Source of the DNA: Nocardioides kongjuensis
GTDB lineage: Bacteria > Actinomycetota > Actinomycetes > Propionibacteriales > Nocardioidaceae
NCBI RefSeq assembly: GCF_013409625.1
Contig: NZ_JACCBF010000001.1
Coordinates: forward strand, 3,723,001-3,787,000
Direction of reading: 5' to 3'
Length of the DNA: 64,000 bases
This document shows positions 9,924-18,976 of the stretch, piece by piece. Position 1 is the stretch's first letter, and the number at the start of each line of letters is the position of its first letter. Under the pieces are notes generated by a model, which searched no databases, was not told the DNA's origin, and saw only the letters and a list, made by a program, of their open reading frames with translations. The position numbers and the translations under genes are program-made.

Positions 9924-10429
9924 CGGCCTCCTCCGAACCTGTCGAGCCACGCCAGCACGTCCTCGTCGGCGTTGCCGTGGGCCGCCGCGATCCGCGCCCA
10001 CCTCTGCGCCATCGCGTGGAAGCGGAGCGGGTTGTAGACGTCCTCCTCGCGGGAGAAGAGCCCGTCGCCGGCGTACGTCATGATCGTGATGTTGGGCTCG
10101 GCCAGCATCGTCCCGTCGCCCGGGTCGGGCATCGGGTTGAGGACCTCGCAGACCAGCCGGTTCTGGGCGGCGTCGACGACCTGCCAGGTGATCGGGAACT
10201 CCGGCATCACCCGACCCGGGTACGACGTCATGGTGCGCACCGACCACGCGCGGATCTCGTCGCGGCCGCGGAAGGTGCCCATCGCGTGCTCGACGTACTC
10301 CGCGTCCGGGGTGAACAGGTCGGCGTACCCGTCCCAGTTCCCGGTCTTCGCGAAGTCGGCGACCTGCTCGTGGAAGGCGGCGTACGCCTCGGTGATCTCC
10401 GCAGGCGAGAACGAGGGGGCTGCGCTCAT
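9920..10429 (-). CDS. SnoaL/NTF2-like protein
   Basis: A 169-aa cone-fold protein of the SnoaL/NTF2-like superfamily: the start AAFHEQVADFAKTGNWDGYADLFTPDAEYVEHA is the typical helix plus first strand of that fold. Members include ketosteroid isomerase-like enzymes, cyclases and non-enzymes, so the activity cannot be named. I chose the ATG at 10429; a TTG at 10441 is open but lies next to the divergent cyclase promoter. It is the first gene of the string leading to recCB. Confidence 0.75.
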   Translation of the reverse strand: MSAAPSFSPAEITEAYAAFHEQVADFAKTGNWDGYADLFTPDAEYVEHAMGTFRGRDEIRAWSVRTMTSYPGRVMPEFPITWQVVDAAQNRLVCEVLNPMPDPGDGTMLAEPNITIMTYAGDGLFSREEDVYNPLRFHAMAQRWARIAAAHGNADEDVLAWLDRFGGGR

Positions 10430-10464
10430 GGGTCGATCCAATCAGGTCCGGCCAATCTCGACAC

Positions 10465-10477
10465 TAGGCTTCGGCCC
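10465..10477 (+). promoter_or_regulatory. Leaderless-type -10 element of the adenylate cyclase gene
   Basis: TAGGCT at 10465-10470 fits the actinobacterial TAnnnT -10 box and lies 7 bases before the ATG at 10478. Transcription would begin at or next to the start codon. No Shine-Dalgarno sequence is present. No clear -35 was seen. Confidence 0.55.
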
Positions 10478-12049
10478 ATGCCGCGCGGGACTGCCTCTCG
10501 ACGACGCAGCCCGTTCGGCTCGCGCGTCCTCGGCCCGCGCGACCAGGAGCCCCGCCAGCTGCGGGTCCGGATCCAGGTGCTGCTGACCGTGATGCTCGTG
10601 ACGACGAACCTGGTCGGCGCGCTGGTCGTGTTCGTCATCAACACCTGGGCGATCCCGTCGCCCGGCCCCAACAGCGAGATGGTCCTGGCGCTGGCGATCG
10701 CCATCCCGACGTACGTCGTGCTCGCGGCGATCGTGGGGGCGATCTGGGGCACCACGTCGTCGCTGCGTGCCCTGCGCTGGGCCACCCAGCCGGAGGTCGA
10801 CATCGACCCGGCGCAGCGGGCGCGGGCGCTGCGGGTGCCGCTCACCCTCACCTTCGCGCAGTTCTACATCTGGATGGTGGGCACGATCCTGTTCACCGTG
10901 CTGACCGTCGTGCTGCAGCCGTCGCGGGCGGTGGGAACCGCGCTCACGGTCGGCATCGGTGCTGTCGTGGTGTCCGGGATCGCCTACCTGCTGACCGAGT
11001 TCACGCTGCGCCCGATCGCGGCGCGGGCGCTGGCCGACGTGAAGGTCACCCACCGGGTGCGCGGGGTCGGGGTGGGTCCGCGGATGACGATCTTCTGGAC
11101 CCTCGGCACCGGCGCGCCCGTCGTCGGGCTCCTCATCGCCGCGATCCTCGCGCTCACGCCCGCCGGGTCCGACGCGACCCTGACCCAGCTCGCCGTGGTG
11201 ACGATCATCGTCTGCGGGGCGGTCCTGGTCTTCGGCTTCCTGCTCACCGACCTCAACGCCCGCTCCGTCGTCGCGCCGCTGCTGTCGGTGCGCGACGCGA
11301 TGCAGGAGGTCGAGAAGGGCCGGCTGGACGCCGACGTCGTCGTGTACGACGGCACCGAGCTCGGCCAGCTGCAGAGCGGCTTCAACTCGATGGTCCACGG
11401 GCTGCGCGAGCGCGAGCAGATCCGCGACCTGTTCGGCCGGCACGTCGGCCAGGAGGTCGCGGCCGCCGCGGCCGCCCTGGGGGCGGGCGAGATCGAGCTC
11501 GGCGGCGAGACCCGCGTGTGCTCGGTGCTCTTCGTCGACCTGGTCGGCTCCACGACGTACGCCACCCAGCACGGGCCGACCGAGGTCGTCGCGGTCCTCA
11601 ACCGGTTCTTCGGGGTCGTCGTCGACGAGGTCGACCGCCACCACGGGCTGGTCAACAAGTTCATCGGCGACGCCGTGCTGGCGATCTTCGGCGCCCCCGT
11701 CGAGCACGCCGACCACGCCACCGCGGCGCTCGAGGCGGCCAGGACGACGGCCGCACGGCTCGCCGTCGAGGTGCCCGAGGTGGGTGCCGGCATCGGCGTC
11801 GCCACCGGCCAGGTCGTCGCCGGCAACGTCGGTCACGAGCAGCGCTTCGAGTACACCGTCATCGGCGACGCCGTGAACTCCGCCGCCCGGCTCACCGACC
11901 TCGCCAAGGACGTCCCCGGCGGCGTGCTCGCCTCCTGGGACTCCGTGGATGCCGCCAGCGACGCCGAGGCGGCTCATTGGGTCGAGCACGGCCAGGTCGT
12001 CCTGCGCGGGCGCACCCAGCCGACCCGGCTGGCGATCCAGCGCTTGTAG
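10478..12049 (+). CDS. Membrane-bound class III adenylate/guanylate cyclase with HAMP domain
   Basis: A 523-aa cyclase making cAMP (or cGMP). Six hydrophobic segments fill residues about 30-270, a HAMP linker follows (LLSVRDAMQEVEKGRLDADV), then a class III catalytic domain from about 345. The two metal-binding aspartates are Asp354 (VLFVDLVGST) and Asp398 (NKFIGDAVLAIFG); YTVIGDAVNSAARL supplies the adenine/transition-state region. The layout resembles the mycobacterial Rv1318c-Rv1320c cyclases (family knowledge). The 48-bp divergent spacer to the SnoaL gene is short and the message appears leaderless. Confidence 0.88.
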   Translation: MPRGTASRRRSPFGSRVLGPRDQEPRQLRVRIQVLLTVMLVTTNLVGALVVFVINTWAIPSPGPNSEMVLALAIAIPTYVVLAAIVGAIWGTTSSLRALRWATQPEVDIDPAQRARALRVPLTLTFAQFYIWMVGTILFTVLTVVLQPSRAVGTALTVGIGAVVVSGIAYLLTEFTLRPIAARALADVKVTHRVRGVGVGPRMTIFWTLGTGAPVVGLLIAAILALTPAGSDATLTQLAVVTIIVCGAVLVFGFLLTDLNARSVVAPLLSVRDAMQEVEKGRLDADVVVYDGTELGQLQSGFNSMVHGLREREQIRDLFGRHVGQEVAAAAAALGAGEIELGGETRVCSVLFVDLVGSTTYATQHGPTEVVAVLNRFFGVVVDEVDRHHGLVNKFIGDAVLAIFGAPVEHADHATAALEAARTTAARLAVEVPEVGAGIGVATGQVVAGNVGHEQRFEYTVIGDAVNSAARLTDLAKDVPGGVLASWDSVDAASDAEAAHWVEHGQVVLRGRTQPTRLAIQRL

Positions 12050-12057
12050 GCGACCCG

Positions 12058-12182
12058 CGGCCGCTGTAACACGTGGTTCGCCGCTCTACCCGACCCAAGA
12101 CCTCGCTCGACCGGCTCTGCAGGGGCCCCGAACAAGCGACATGGGTCCGCTAGAGCAGCGAACCACGTGTTACAGCCGCGGC
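12058..12182. repeat. Imperfect 40-bp inverted repeat in a convergent junction
   Basis: Arms at 12058-12097 and 12142-12182 are near-complementary. The core CTGTAACACGTGGTTCGC (12064-12081) is matched perfectly by its reverse complement at 12158-12175. About 44 bases separate the arms. It lies between the cyclase stop and the TetR stop, so it may end transcription from both sides or be a small dispersed element. No T-run follows either arm. Confidence 0.75.
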
Positions 12183-12191
12183 GCCGGCAGA

Positions 12192-12779
12192 TCAGGCCAG
12201 CGCCCCCAACGCCCGACCGATCACCACGAGCAGCTTCGCCGGGTCCAGGTCGGCCTCGGTGGGTACGGCGGTCAGCTGGGCGTCGCGCTGCAGGACGGCC
12301 AGCCCGTGCACGGTGGCCCAGCCGATCGTGACCAGCTCCTCGGTCGGCACCGAGGCCGCCCACCCGCTCGCCTGGGCAGCCCCGACGAGGTCGAGCAGCA
12401 GGCCGCGGTGGGCCAGCCGGACCTCGCAGAGCGCGGCGTCGTCGGCGTGCAGCAGCTCGGGGCGGAACATCACGTCGAACATGGTGGGCTGGCGGGCGGC
12501 GAACTCGACGTACGCGACACCGGCGGCGGTCACCTGCCGACCACCCCCGACCTCCACGCCGGCGACGGCGGCCCGGGTGCGCGAGAGCAGCAGCTCAAAG
12601 CCCTCGACCGCGAGCGCGGTGAACAGTCCCGCCCGGTCCTCGAAGTGGTGGGCGGTGGCCTGGTGGGAGACGCCGACCCGGCGGGCGATCGCGCGCAGGC
12701 TGGCCTTCGCGGGGCCGCACGCCGCGATCTCCTGCTCCGCCGCGCGGATCAGCCGCTGCCGCAGGTCGACCTGCCTCAT
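12192..12779 (-). CDS. TetR-family repressor of the adjacent MmpL exporter (predicted)
   Basis: A 195-aa TetR regulator. N-terminal HTH: RLIRAAEQEIAACGPAKASLRAIARRVGVSHQATAHHF, residues about 8-47; the C-terminal part (YVEFAARQPTMFDVMFRPEL) resembles the WHG ligand domain. I chose the ATG at 12779, which has GGGGG six bases upstream, over the ATG at 12785. It lies 19 bases downstream of the MmpL gene on the same strand, which suggests that it represses that operon through the palindrome at 15818 (inference). Confidence 0.85.
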   Translation of the reverse strand: MRQVDLRQRLIRAAEQEIAACGPAKASLRAIARRVGVSHQATAHHFEDRAGLFTALAVEGFELLLSRTRAAVAGVEVGGGRQVTAAGVAYVEFAARQPTMFDVMFRPELLHADDAALCEVRLAHRGLLLDLVGAAQASGWAASVPTEELVTIGWATVHGLAVLQRDAQLTAVPTEADLDPAKLLVVIGRALGALA

Positions 12780-12798
12780 GATCATCCCCCAGCCTGCG

Positions 12799-15700
12799 TC
12801 ACCGAGCTCGCTGCGGCCACCACAGCCGCCTGCCCAGCAACGTAGCGAGTGCGGGCACGAGGAGCGAGCGGACGACGAAGGTGTCGAGCAGCAGACCGAC
12901 CGCGATGGTGAACCCGACCTGCCCGATCGTGGTCACCCGGCCCGCGAGCAGCGCCATCATCGAGACCGCGAAGATCACGCCGGCCGAGGTGATCACGCCT
13001 CCCGTGGCGGCGGTGGCGCGGGCGATGCCGGCGGCCGAGCCGTCGGGTGCCTCCTCGTGCATCCGCTTGGTCAGCAGCAGGTTGTAGTCGGCGCCGACCG
13101 CCACGAGCACCACGAACGCGACCGCGGCGACGGTCCAGTCGAGCTGGATGCCCAACCCGTACTGCCAGACCAGCACGGACAGGCCGATCGCGGCGACGTA
13201 CGACAGCACGACCGTGGCCATCAGCGCGAACGCCGCGACCAGGCTGCGCAGCAGCAGGAGCAGCACCACGAAGACCGCCACCAACGCGAAGCCCGCGATC
13301 ACCTCGAGGTCGGACATCGAGTAGTCGCGCAGGTCGGCGTTCGTGCTCGCCATGCCGGTGGTGAGCACCTCGGCGTCGTCGAGACGGGTGCCGTTGAGCG
13401 AGGTCTCCACGGTGGCCCGGATGTCCTCGACCCGGTCGGAGGCCTCGGGCCCGAAGGCGTCGGTGGAGCCGAGTACGGCGAGCCGCGCGGTCCGACCGTC
13501 CGGCGAGAGGTAGAGCCGCATGGCAGCGGCGAAGTCCTGGTCCTCCAGCGCGGTCGGCGGCAGGTAGAAGCCGCCGCTGGCGGGGTCGTCGGCCGCCGTA
13601 CGCGTCTCGCGGAGGTGGCGCGCCGCCGCTGCGAGGCCGTCCTCGAGCTCGGGCAGCGAGGCGGCGACCTGCTGGGTGCCGCCGCGCAGCCGGTCCGCAC
13701 CGGCCGCGAGCTCGTCGGCGCCGGCGGAGAGGTCGCCGAGGCGCTCGGCGAAGACCCTCTGGCCGTCGGCGAGCTGGCGGCTGCCGTTGCGTGCCTTGGC
13801 GAGGCCGGCCCGCAGCTGCTGGAGACCCGACTGCAGGTCGCCGCTGCCCGTCGCCAGTGCACGGGCGCCCTTCGCGGCCTGCCGCAGGCCCGGCAGCAGC
13901 TGGTCGCGCTCGGCCTCCCAGATCCGCTTCAGTCCGGTCCGGGCCTGCCGGCAGGCCGGGTCGAGGCCGCAGGTGAGGCTCTTGGTGGCCAGCGCGTCGT
14001 GGACCAGCCCGAGTCCGTCCACCGCGAGCTGCACCTGGTCGGCCGCGGCGTCCAGGCCGTCGGCGAGCCCACCGGCGCCCGTGCGCAGGTCGCCGGTCCC
14101 GGTGATCGCCGCGTCGGCGCCGTCGAGCAGCTGGGTCATGCCGGACGTCAGCTTGCCCGTGGACGCGGCGATCCGGTCCGCGCCGGCCACCGCCTTCTCC
14201 GCGCCGGCGGCGAGCTGGCCGGCGCCGTCGTCGAGCTGCCCGGCCCCGTCGGCCAGCCGCTCGGCGCCGCTGGTCCCCTCGGCGACCTTGCCCTGCGCCT
14301 GGTCGAGCTGGTCGCCGACCAGGCCCGACTGGTAGGCGAGCGACGCCTCCGTGATCGGTACGCCGAGCGGCCGGGTCACCCCACGCACCAGCGCCACCCC
14401 GTCGTGCTGGGCGACCGCGGCCGACGCGCGCTCGAGGACCGCGAGGTCCTTGCTGGTGCGCAGGTCGTGGTCGGCCCGGATCAGCACGTAGTCCGGGAGC
14501 ACCTCGTTGACCGGGAAGTGCCGGCCCAGCAGGGCGTAGCCCTGGTTGCTCTCGGCGTCGTCGGGGAGCGGGTCGCGGACGTCGTAGGACAGGTCGGCGA
14601 GGGGGAACACCGCCGCCAGCACGGCGAGCGGGACCAACGAGGCGGTGAGCATCCGTGCGGGGTGCGCGGCCACGACACCCGCGACCCGCGCCCACGCGCC
14701 CGAGGCCTTCGACTCGCGCGGCTCGGCCCAGCCGCGGCGGCCGGCGAGAGCGAGCAGGGCGGGCGTCAGGGTCAGGCTGACCAGCAGGTTGACCGCGATG
14801 CTGACCGCGACCGCCGGCCCGGTGGTGTTGAAGAAGCCGAGGTCGGCCAGCGCCATCGCGAGCGTGGCGAGCACGACGGTGACCGCGGAGCCGGCGATGA
14901 CCGAGCCGACCCGGGTGGCCGCGACGGCGGCCGCGCGTCCCGGGTCCACGCCGAGGCGGCGCTGCTCGTGGTAGCGCGCGACAAGGAAGACGGCGTAGTC
15001 GGTGCCGGCGCCCAGCACGATCGCCGTGAGGAACGAGCCGCTGAAGGTGGAGACCGCGAAGAAGTCCTGGAGCCCGCACCACGCCACCACCGCGCGGCCG
15101 AGCCCGAGGCCGAGCCCCACGACGGTGAGGATGAGGACGGGGATCACGAACGAGCGATAGATCAGGAACAGGATCAGCGCGATCAGGCCGATCGTCACCA
15201 CCGTGATCCGCAGGACGCTGTGCTCGGTCTCCGTCGCGAGGTCGACGACGGTCGCGGTCGGCCCGGTGACCTGGACGGTGAGCCCGTCCGGTGCGCTCGC
15301 CCGGGCGATGTCGCGCACGGCGGCGACCTGGCGCAGCGATGCCGGTGCCCCGGTGGCGCCGGTGATGCCGACCAGCAGGTAGCGCGCCTGCCTGTCCTCG
15401 CTGGTCAGCGCCTTGCGCAGCGCGGGGTCGCGGACATCCTGGACGAACGCGACGTCGCCCTTGTCCTCGGCGAGGCCGGTGACCAGCGACTCGGCGTACG
15501 TCCGGTCGGCCCGCGTCAGCCCGGAGGTCCGCTCCATCGCGACCACGATGAAGCTCTCGGCGTCGCCGTTGCTGAACTCCTGGTTCATCAGCTCGACCGC
15601 GCGCATCGACGGCGCGTCCCTCGGCACCATCGGCGACGAGTCGCGCCCGGCGATCTCCTCGAGCTGCGGTACCGCCACGTTCATCACGACCGTGAGCGCC

Positions 15701-15801
15701 AGCCAGGCGAGCACCACCCACCCGGCCCGTCGTACGGCGAAGCGCGCATAGCCGGCCGCCCTGTCCGCCCTGTCCGGCCTGTCCCCATGCGTCGTGCCCA
15801 C
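12799..15801 (-). CDS. MmpL/RND-type membrane exporter
   Basis: A 1,000-aa MMPL transporter (proton-driven export of lipids or hydrophobic compounds). A first membrane helix (residues about 27-46) precedes a long extracytoplasmic loop. Two blocks of about five helices follow near residues 180-350 and 825-985, the usual two-half RND plan. The second loop (about 500-720) is rich in repeats such as ADGAGQLDDGAGQLAAGAEK, a helical feature seen in YdfJ/YhgE-like MMPLs. The start is GTG 15801, placed 6 bases after a -10 box. Downstream TetR probably controls it. Substrate unknown. Confidence 0.9.
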   Translation of the reverse strand: MGTTHGDRPDRADRAAGYARFAVRRAGWVVLAWLALTVVMNVAVPQLEEIAGRDSSPMVPRDAPSMRAVELMNQEFSNGDAESFIVVAMERTSGLTRADRTYAESLVTGLAEDKGDVAFVQDVRDPALRKALTSEDRQARYLLVGITGATGAPASLRQVAAVRDIARASAPDGLTVQVTGPTATVVDLATETEHSVLRITVVTIGLIALILFLIYRSFVIPVLILTVVGLGLGLGRAVVAWCGLQDFFAVSTFSGSFLTAIVLGAGTDYAVFLVARYHEQRRLGVDPGRAAAVAATRVGSVIAGSAVTVVLATLAMALADLGFFNTTGPAVAVSIAVNLLVSLTLTPALLALAGRRGWAEPRESKASGAWARVAGVVAAHPARMLTASLVPLAVLAAVFPLADLSYDVRDPLPDDAESNQGYALLGRHFPVNEVLPDYVLIRADHDLRTSKDLAVLERASAAVAQHDGVALVRGVTRPLGVPITEASLAYQSGLVGDQLDQAQGKVAEGTSGAERLADGAGQLDDGAGQLAAGAEKAVAGADRIAASTGKLTSGMTQLLDGADAAITGTGDLRTGAGGLADGLDAAADQVQLAVDGLGLVHDALATKSLTCGLDPACRQARTGLKRIWEAERDQLLPGLRQAAKGARALATGSGDLQSGLQQLRAGLAKARNGSRQLADGQRVFAERLGDLSAGADELAAGADRLRGGTQQVAASLPELEDGLAAAARHLRETRTAADDPASGGFYLPPTALEDQDFAAAMRLYLSPDGRTARLAVLGSTDAFGPEASDRVEDIRATVETSLNGTRLDDAEVLTTGMASTNADLRDYSMSDLEVIAGFALVAVFVVLLLLLRSLVAAFALMATVVLSYVAAIGLSVLVWQYGLGIQLDWTVAAVAFVVLVAVGADYNLLLTKRMHEEAPDGSAAGIARATAATGGVITSAGVIFAVSMMALLAGRVTTIGQVGFTIAVGLLLDTFVVRSLLVPALATLLGRRLWWPQRAR

Positions 15802-15844
15802 GCGGCGAAACTAGAACCCGTTCCTTGCCAGTGGCAAGGAACGG
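15801..15844 (-). promoter_or_regulatory. MmpL operon promoter with perfect 27-bp palindromic operator
   Basis: Plus-strand 15818-15844 is a perfect palindrome with 13-bp arms (CCGTTCCTTGCCA and its reverse complement) around one central base. On the minus strand the second arm supplies a -35-like TTGCCA; after 18 bases comes the -10 TAGTTT (15808-15813), then 6 bases, then the GTG at 15801. A repressor bound here would cover the -35 region. The encoded TetR at 12192 is the obvious candidate (inference). Confidence 0.75.
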
Positions 15845-15853
15845 TGGCGAGGG

Positions 15854-17047
15854 TCACTCGTCGAGCTGGAGCAGGGCGGCCATCAGCTCCTGCACGTCGC
15901 CCGGCCGCGACGTGTCCAGCCCGGTCAGCGCCTGGACCCGCTTGAGCCGGTAGTCGACGGTGTTGGGGTGCACGCCGAGCCGCCGGGCGGTACGCCGCCG
16001 GTGGAGCTCGTCGTCGAGCACGTAGTGCCGCAGGGTCCGCAGCACCTCGGGGTGCTCGCGCAGCGGCGCGAGCCGCTCGACCAGCCGGGCGGTGGCGGCG
16101 CTCGGGCGGCTCAGCTGGTAGCGCAGCAGCACGTCGTCGAGCGTCACCACACCGTCGGCGCGCCCGCTGCGGCGCGCGATGTCGAGCACCTCGCGGACCA
16201 GCGCGACGGCGGCGGCGACACCATCGGGAGCTGTGACGTCGCTCGCCGCCAGCACGGGTACGCCGGCCGCCCGGCTCAGCTCGGCGACCAGCCCCCGGAC
16301 GTCCGGGTCACGGCCGGGCAGCAGCACCACGCCTCCGGCCGACGACAGCGAGGCCAGGGCCTGCGGTGCGGACAGGTCGAGCTGGTGCCGGAAGCGGCGC
16401 AGCTTGCGCCGGGCGGCGACCCCCGGGTCGACGCCGGGCTGCGCCTCGTCGGGGTGCGGCGCGACGGCCAGCGCGAGGACGACGTACGACGCCGGGAGCT
16501 CCAGCCCCGCCCGGGCGGCGACCCCGGCCGCGTCCTGCCCCTCCAGCAGGGCGTCGAGGAGCGCCTTGCGGGCGTCGTGCGACTCGCGCAGCGACTCCTG
16601 GCTGGCGGCGAGGTAGCCGGTCGCGGCGACCGACATCACCCGGGCCAGGAACGCCAGCAGCAGGCGCTGGATCCGCACCAGGTCGGCTGCGTCCTCGGGC
16701 CTCGCACCGTCCGTCAGCCGGTCCATGATCAACGAGACACTGAGGTGGTAGGTCGCGAGCAGGTCGCTGAGCGCGATCCCCTCCTCGGCCCGCCGCCCGG
16801 CCGCCTCCCCCAGCACCTGCAGCTCCCCGTCGGCGGGCACCTCACCGGTCCGCACGACCTGCGCGAAGAGGCGGACCGCGACGTCGACCACGCCGGCGAA
16901 CTCGTCGACGAGCTGCTCGCGCGGGAGCACGCCGTACGCCGGCACCAGCTCGCCCACCGACGCCACGACGGCGGCGACCAGCTCGGCCCGGCGCCGGGTC
17001 AGCTCCTCGTGCAGCACGACTCCCTGCAGGCGGATGGGCTCGGACAC
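15854..17047 (-). CDS. PucR/CdaR-type transcription regulator
   Basis: A 397-aa regulator. The C-terminus (HRRRTARRLGVHPNTVDYRLKRVQALTG, about residues 350-380) is the PucR-type HTH_30. The N-terminal half is helical and the middle holds a degenerate ligand or GGDEF-like segment, as in this family. The GTG at 17047 is the start. The spacer GGACACGACTCTTGTGTCC at 17042-17060 has GGACAC/GTGTCC arms and may be an autoregulatory site. It is transcribed away from the FAD dehydrogenase gene, its likely target (inference from divergence). Confidence 0.85.
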   Translation of the reverse strand: MSEPIRLQGVVLHEELTRRRAELVAAVVASVGELVPAYGVLPREQLVDEFAGVVDVAVRLFAQVVRTGEVPADGELQVLGEAAGRRAEEGIALSDLLATYHLSVSLIMDRLTDGARPEDAADLVRIQRLLLAFLARVMSVAATGYLAASQESLRESHDARKALLDALLEGQDAAGVAARAGLELPASYVVLALAVAPHPDEAQPGVDPGVAARRKLRRFRHQLDLSAPQALASLSSAGGVVLLPGRDPDVRGLVAELSRAAGVPVLAASDVTAPDGVAAAVALVREVLDIARRSGRADGVVTLDDVLLRYQLSRPSAATARLVERLAPLREHPEVLRTLRHYVLDDELHRRRTARRLGVHPNTVDYRLKRVQALTGLDTSRPGDVQELMAALLQLDE

Positions 17048-17173
17048 GACTCTTGTGTCCCATCACAACGATCTGGCTGTCAACGTGGCGCGTTCCCACG
17101 GGATCACCGCGGCCGCGGAGCCCTCAGAATGGGACCTGGAACAGAACACCGCCTTCGAGCAGCGAGGAACCCG

Positions 17174-18880
17174 ATGAGCCAGAGCGTCGACCCCACCTTC
17201 GAGCCCGACGCGATCGTCGTCGGCGCCGGCCTCGCCGGCCTGGTCGCGACCCACGAGGCCGTCAAGGCGGGCAGGAAGGTGCTGGTGCTCGACCAGGAGA
17301 ACCGGGCCAACCTCGGCGGCCAGGCGTTCTGGTCGCTCGGCGGGCTGTTCTTCGTCGACTCCCCCGAGCAGCGCCGGATGGGGATCAAGGACTCCCCCGA
17401 GCTGGCGTGGCAGGACTGGCAGGGCTCGGCGGGCTTCGACCGGATCGGCACCGGCGACGGGCCGGAGCGCGGTGAGGACCACTGGGGCAGCCGCTGGGCA
17501 CGGGCGTACGTCGACTTCGCGGCCGGCGAGAAGCGGGCCTACCTGCGCGAGCTCGGGCTGAGGTCCCTCACCTTCGTCGGCTGGGCCGAGCGCGGCGACG
17601 GCTCCGCCAGCGGGCACGGCAACTCCGTCCCGCGCTTCCACCTGACCTGGGGCACCGGCCCGGAGGTGGTCCGGGTGTTCCTGGAGCCGGTCGAGGCGGC
17701 CGAGGCCGCTGGGCAGGTGCGCTTCGCGTTGCGCCACCAGGTCGACGACCTGGTCGTCGAGGACGGCGCCTGCGTGGGCGTGCGCGGATCGGTGCTCGAG
17801 CCGTCCGACCTGCCGCGCGGCGAGAAGTCGTCCCGCGAGGTCGTCGACTCGTTCACCTTCCGGGCGCCGGCGGTGATCGTGACGTCGGGCGGCATCGGCC
17901 ACAACTTCGAGCTGATGCGCGCGAACTGGCCCACCGACCGGGTCGGGCCCGCTCCCGAGCACATGATCGCCGGCGTACCCGCCCACGTCGACGGCCGGAT
18001 GCTCGCCATCTCCGAGGCCGCCGGCGCCAGCCTGGTCAACAGGGACCGGATGTGGGCCTACGTCGAGGGCATCCACAACTGGGACCCGGTCTGGCCCGAC
18101 CACGCCATTCGGATCCTCCCCGGCCCGTCGTCGATGTGGTTCGACGCCGACGGCAAGCGCCTGACCGGGATGTCCGGGGTCCCCGGGGCCGACTCCATCG
18201 GCTCGATGAAGCAGATCCTCGCCACCGGCGCCGACTACTCGTGGTTCGTGCTCACCCAGTCGATCATCGAGAAGGAGTTCGCCCTCTCCGGCTCCGAGCA
18301 GAACCCCGACTGGACCGAGAAGGACGTCCGGATGATGCTCAAGGAGCGGCTCGGCAAGGGCGCCACCCGCCCGGTCGAGGCGTTCAAGGAGCACGGCGAG
18401 GACTTCGTCGTGGCCACCTCCTTCGACGAGCTGGTTGCCGGGATGAACAAGATCGCCCGCGGCGGCCGGGTCCTCGACGCCGCCGTGCTGCGCAAGCAGA
18501 TCGAGGACCGCGACCGGCAGATCGACAACGCCTACTGCAAGGACGCCCAGGTGATGGCGATCCACAACGGCCGCAAGGACCGCACCGGCAAGATCATGCG
18601 CGTCGCCAAGCCCCACAAGATCCTCGACCCGGCCCACGGCCCGCTGATCGCCGTACGGCTCAACATCTTGTCCCGCAAGACCCTCGGCGGCATCGAAACC
18701 AACCTCGACAGCCAGGTCGTCCGCCCCGACGGCTCGGTGTTCCCGGGCCTGTACGCCGCCGGCGAGGTCGCCGGCTTCGGCGGTGGCGGCGTCCACGGCT
18801 ACAACGCGCTCGAGGGCACCTTCCTCGGCGGCTGCATCTTCTCCGGCCGCGCGGCCGGCCGGGCCGTCGGGCGCGGCTGA
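17174..18880 (+). CDS. FAD-dependent dehydrogenase, KstD-like superfamily
   Basis: A 568-aa flavoprotein of the FAD-binding-2 group (fumarate reductase/3-ketosteroid delta1-dehydrogenase-like). N-terminal dinucleotide fold: AIVVGAGLAGLVATHEA then VLVLDQENRANLGGQAFWS; C-terminal FAD contact: GLYAAGEVAGFGGGGVHGYN near residue 530. It best fits the so-called FAD-binding dehydrogenase branch (COG3573), whose substrates are mostly unknown, so a steroid role is only a possibility. ATG 17174 has GAGGAA upstream. It is divergent from the PucR regulator. Confidence 0.82.
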   Translation: MSQSVDPTFEPDAIVVGAGLAGLVATHEAVKAGRKVLVLDQENRANLGGQAFWSLGGLFFVDSPEQRRMGIKDSPELAWQDWQGSAGFDRIGTGDGPERGEDHWGSRWARAYVDFAAGEKRAYLRELGLRSLTFVGWAERGDGSASGHGNSVPRFHLTWGTGPEVVRVFLEPVEAAEAAGQVRFALRHQVDDLVVEDGACVGVRGSVLEPSDLPRGEKSSREVVDSFTFRAPAVIVTSGGIGHNFELMRANWPTDRVGPAPEHMIAGVPAHVDGRMLAISEAAGASLVNRDRMWAYVEGIHNWDPVWPDHAIRILPGPSSMWFDADGKRLTGMSGVPGADSIGSMKQILATGADYSWFVLTQSIIEKEFALSGSEQNPDWTEKDVRMMLKERLGKGATRPVEAFKEHGEDFVVATSFDELVAGMNKIARGGRVLDAAVLRKQIEDRDRQIDNAYCKDAQVMAIHNGRKDRTGKIMRVAKPHKILDPAHGPLIAVRLNILSRKTLGGIETNLDSQVVRPDGSVFPGLYAAGEVAGFGGGGVHGYNALEGTFLGGCIFSGRAAGRAVGRG

Positions 18881-18882
18881 GT

Positions 18883-18959
18883 CAGTTTCACCGGCCGGCC
18901 GGTGAAACTGGCGCTTGGACGACGAAACTCACCGTCCAACCGCCAGTTTCGTCGTCCAA
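18883..18959. repeat. Double-palindrome element, copy 1
   Basis: Two perfect palindromes lie side by side between convergent genes. The first, 18883-18910, is a 28-bp palindrome with half CAGTTTCACCGGCC. The second is a hairpin with 15-bp arms TTGGACGACGAAACT at 18915-18929 and 18945-18959. The same two modules occur in the other order at 21411-21469, so this is a repeated family. It could act as a two-way terminator or be a REP-like element. Confidence 0.85.
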
Positions 18960-18976
18960 CCCAGCGCCGGGAGGCC

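Noticed and set aside
17174..18880. Naming the FAD dehydrogenase KstD (3-ketosteroid delta1-dehydrogenase)
   Set aside because: Fold agrees, but I could not identify the KstD active-site tyrosines with confidence, and the neighbours are not steroid genes.
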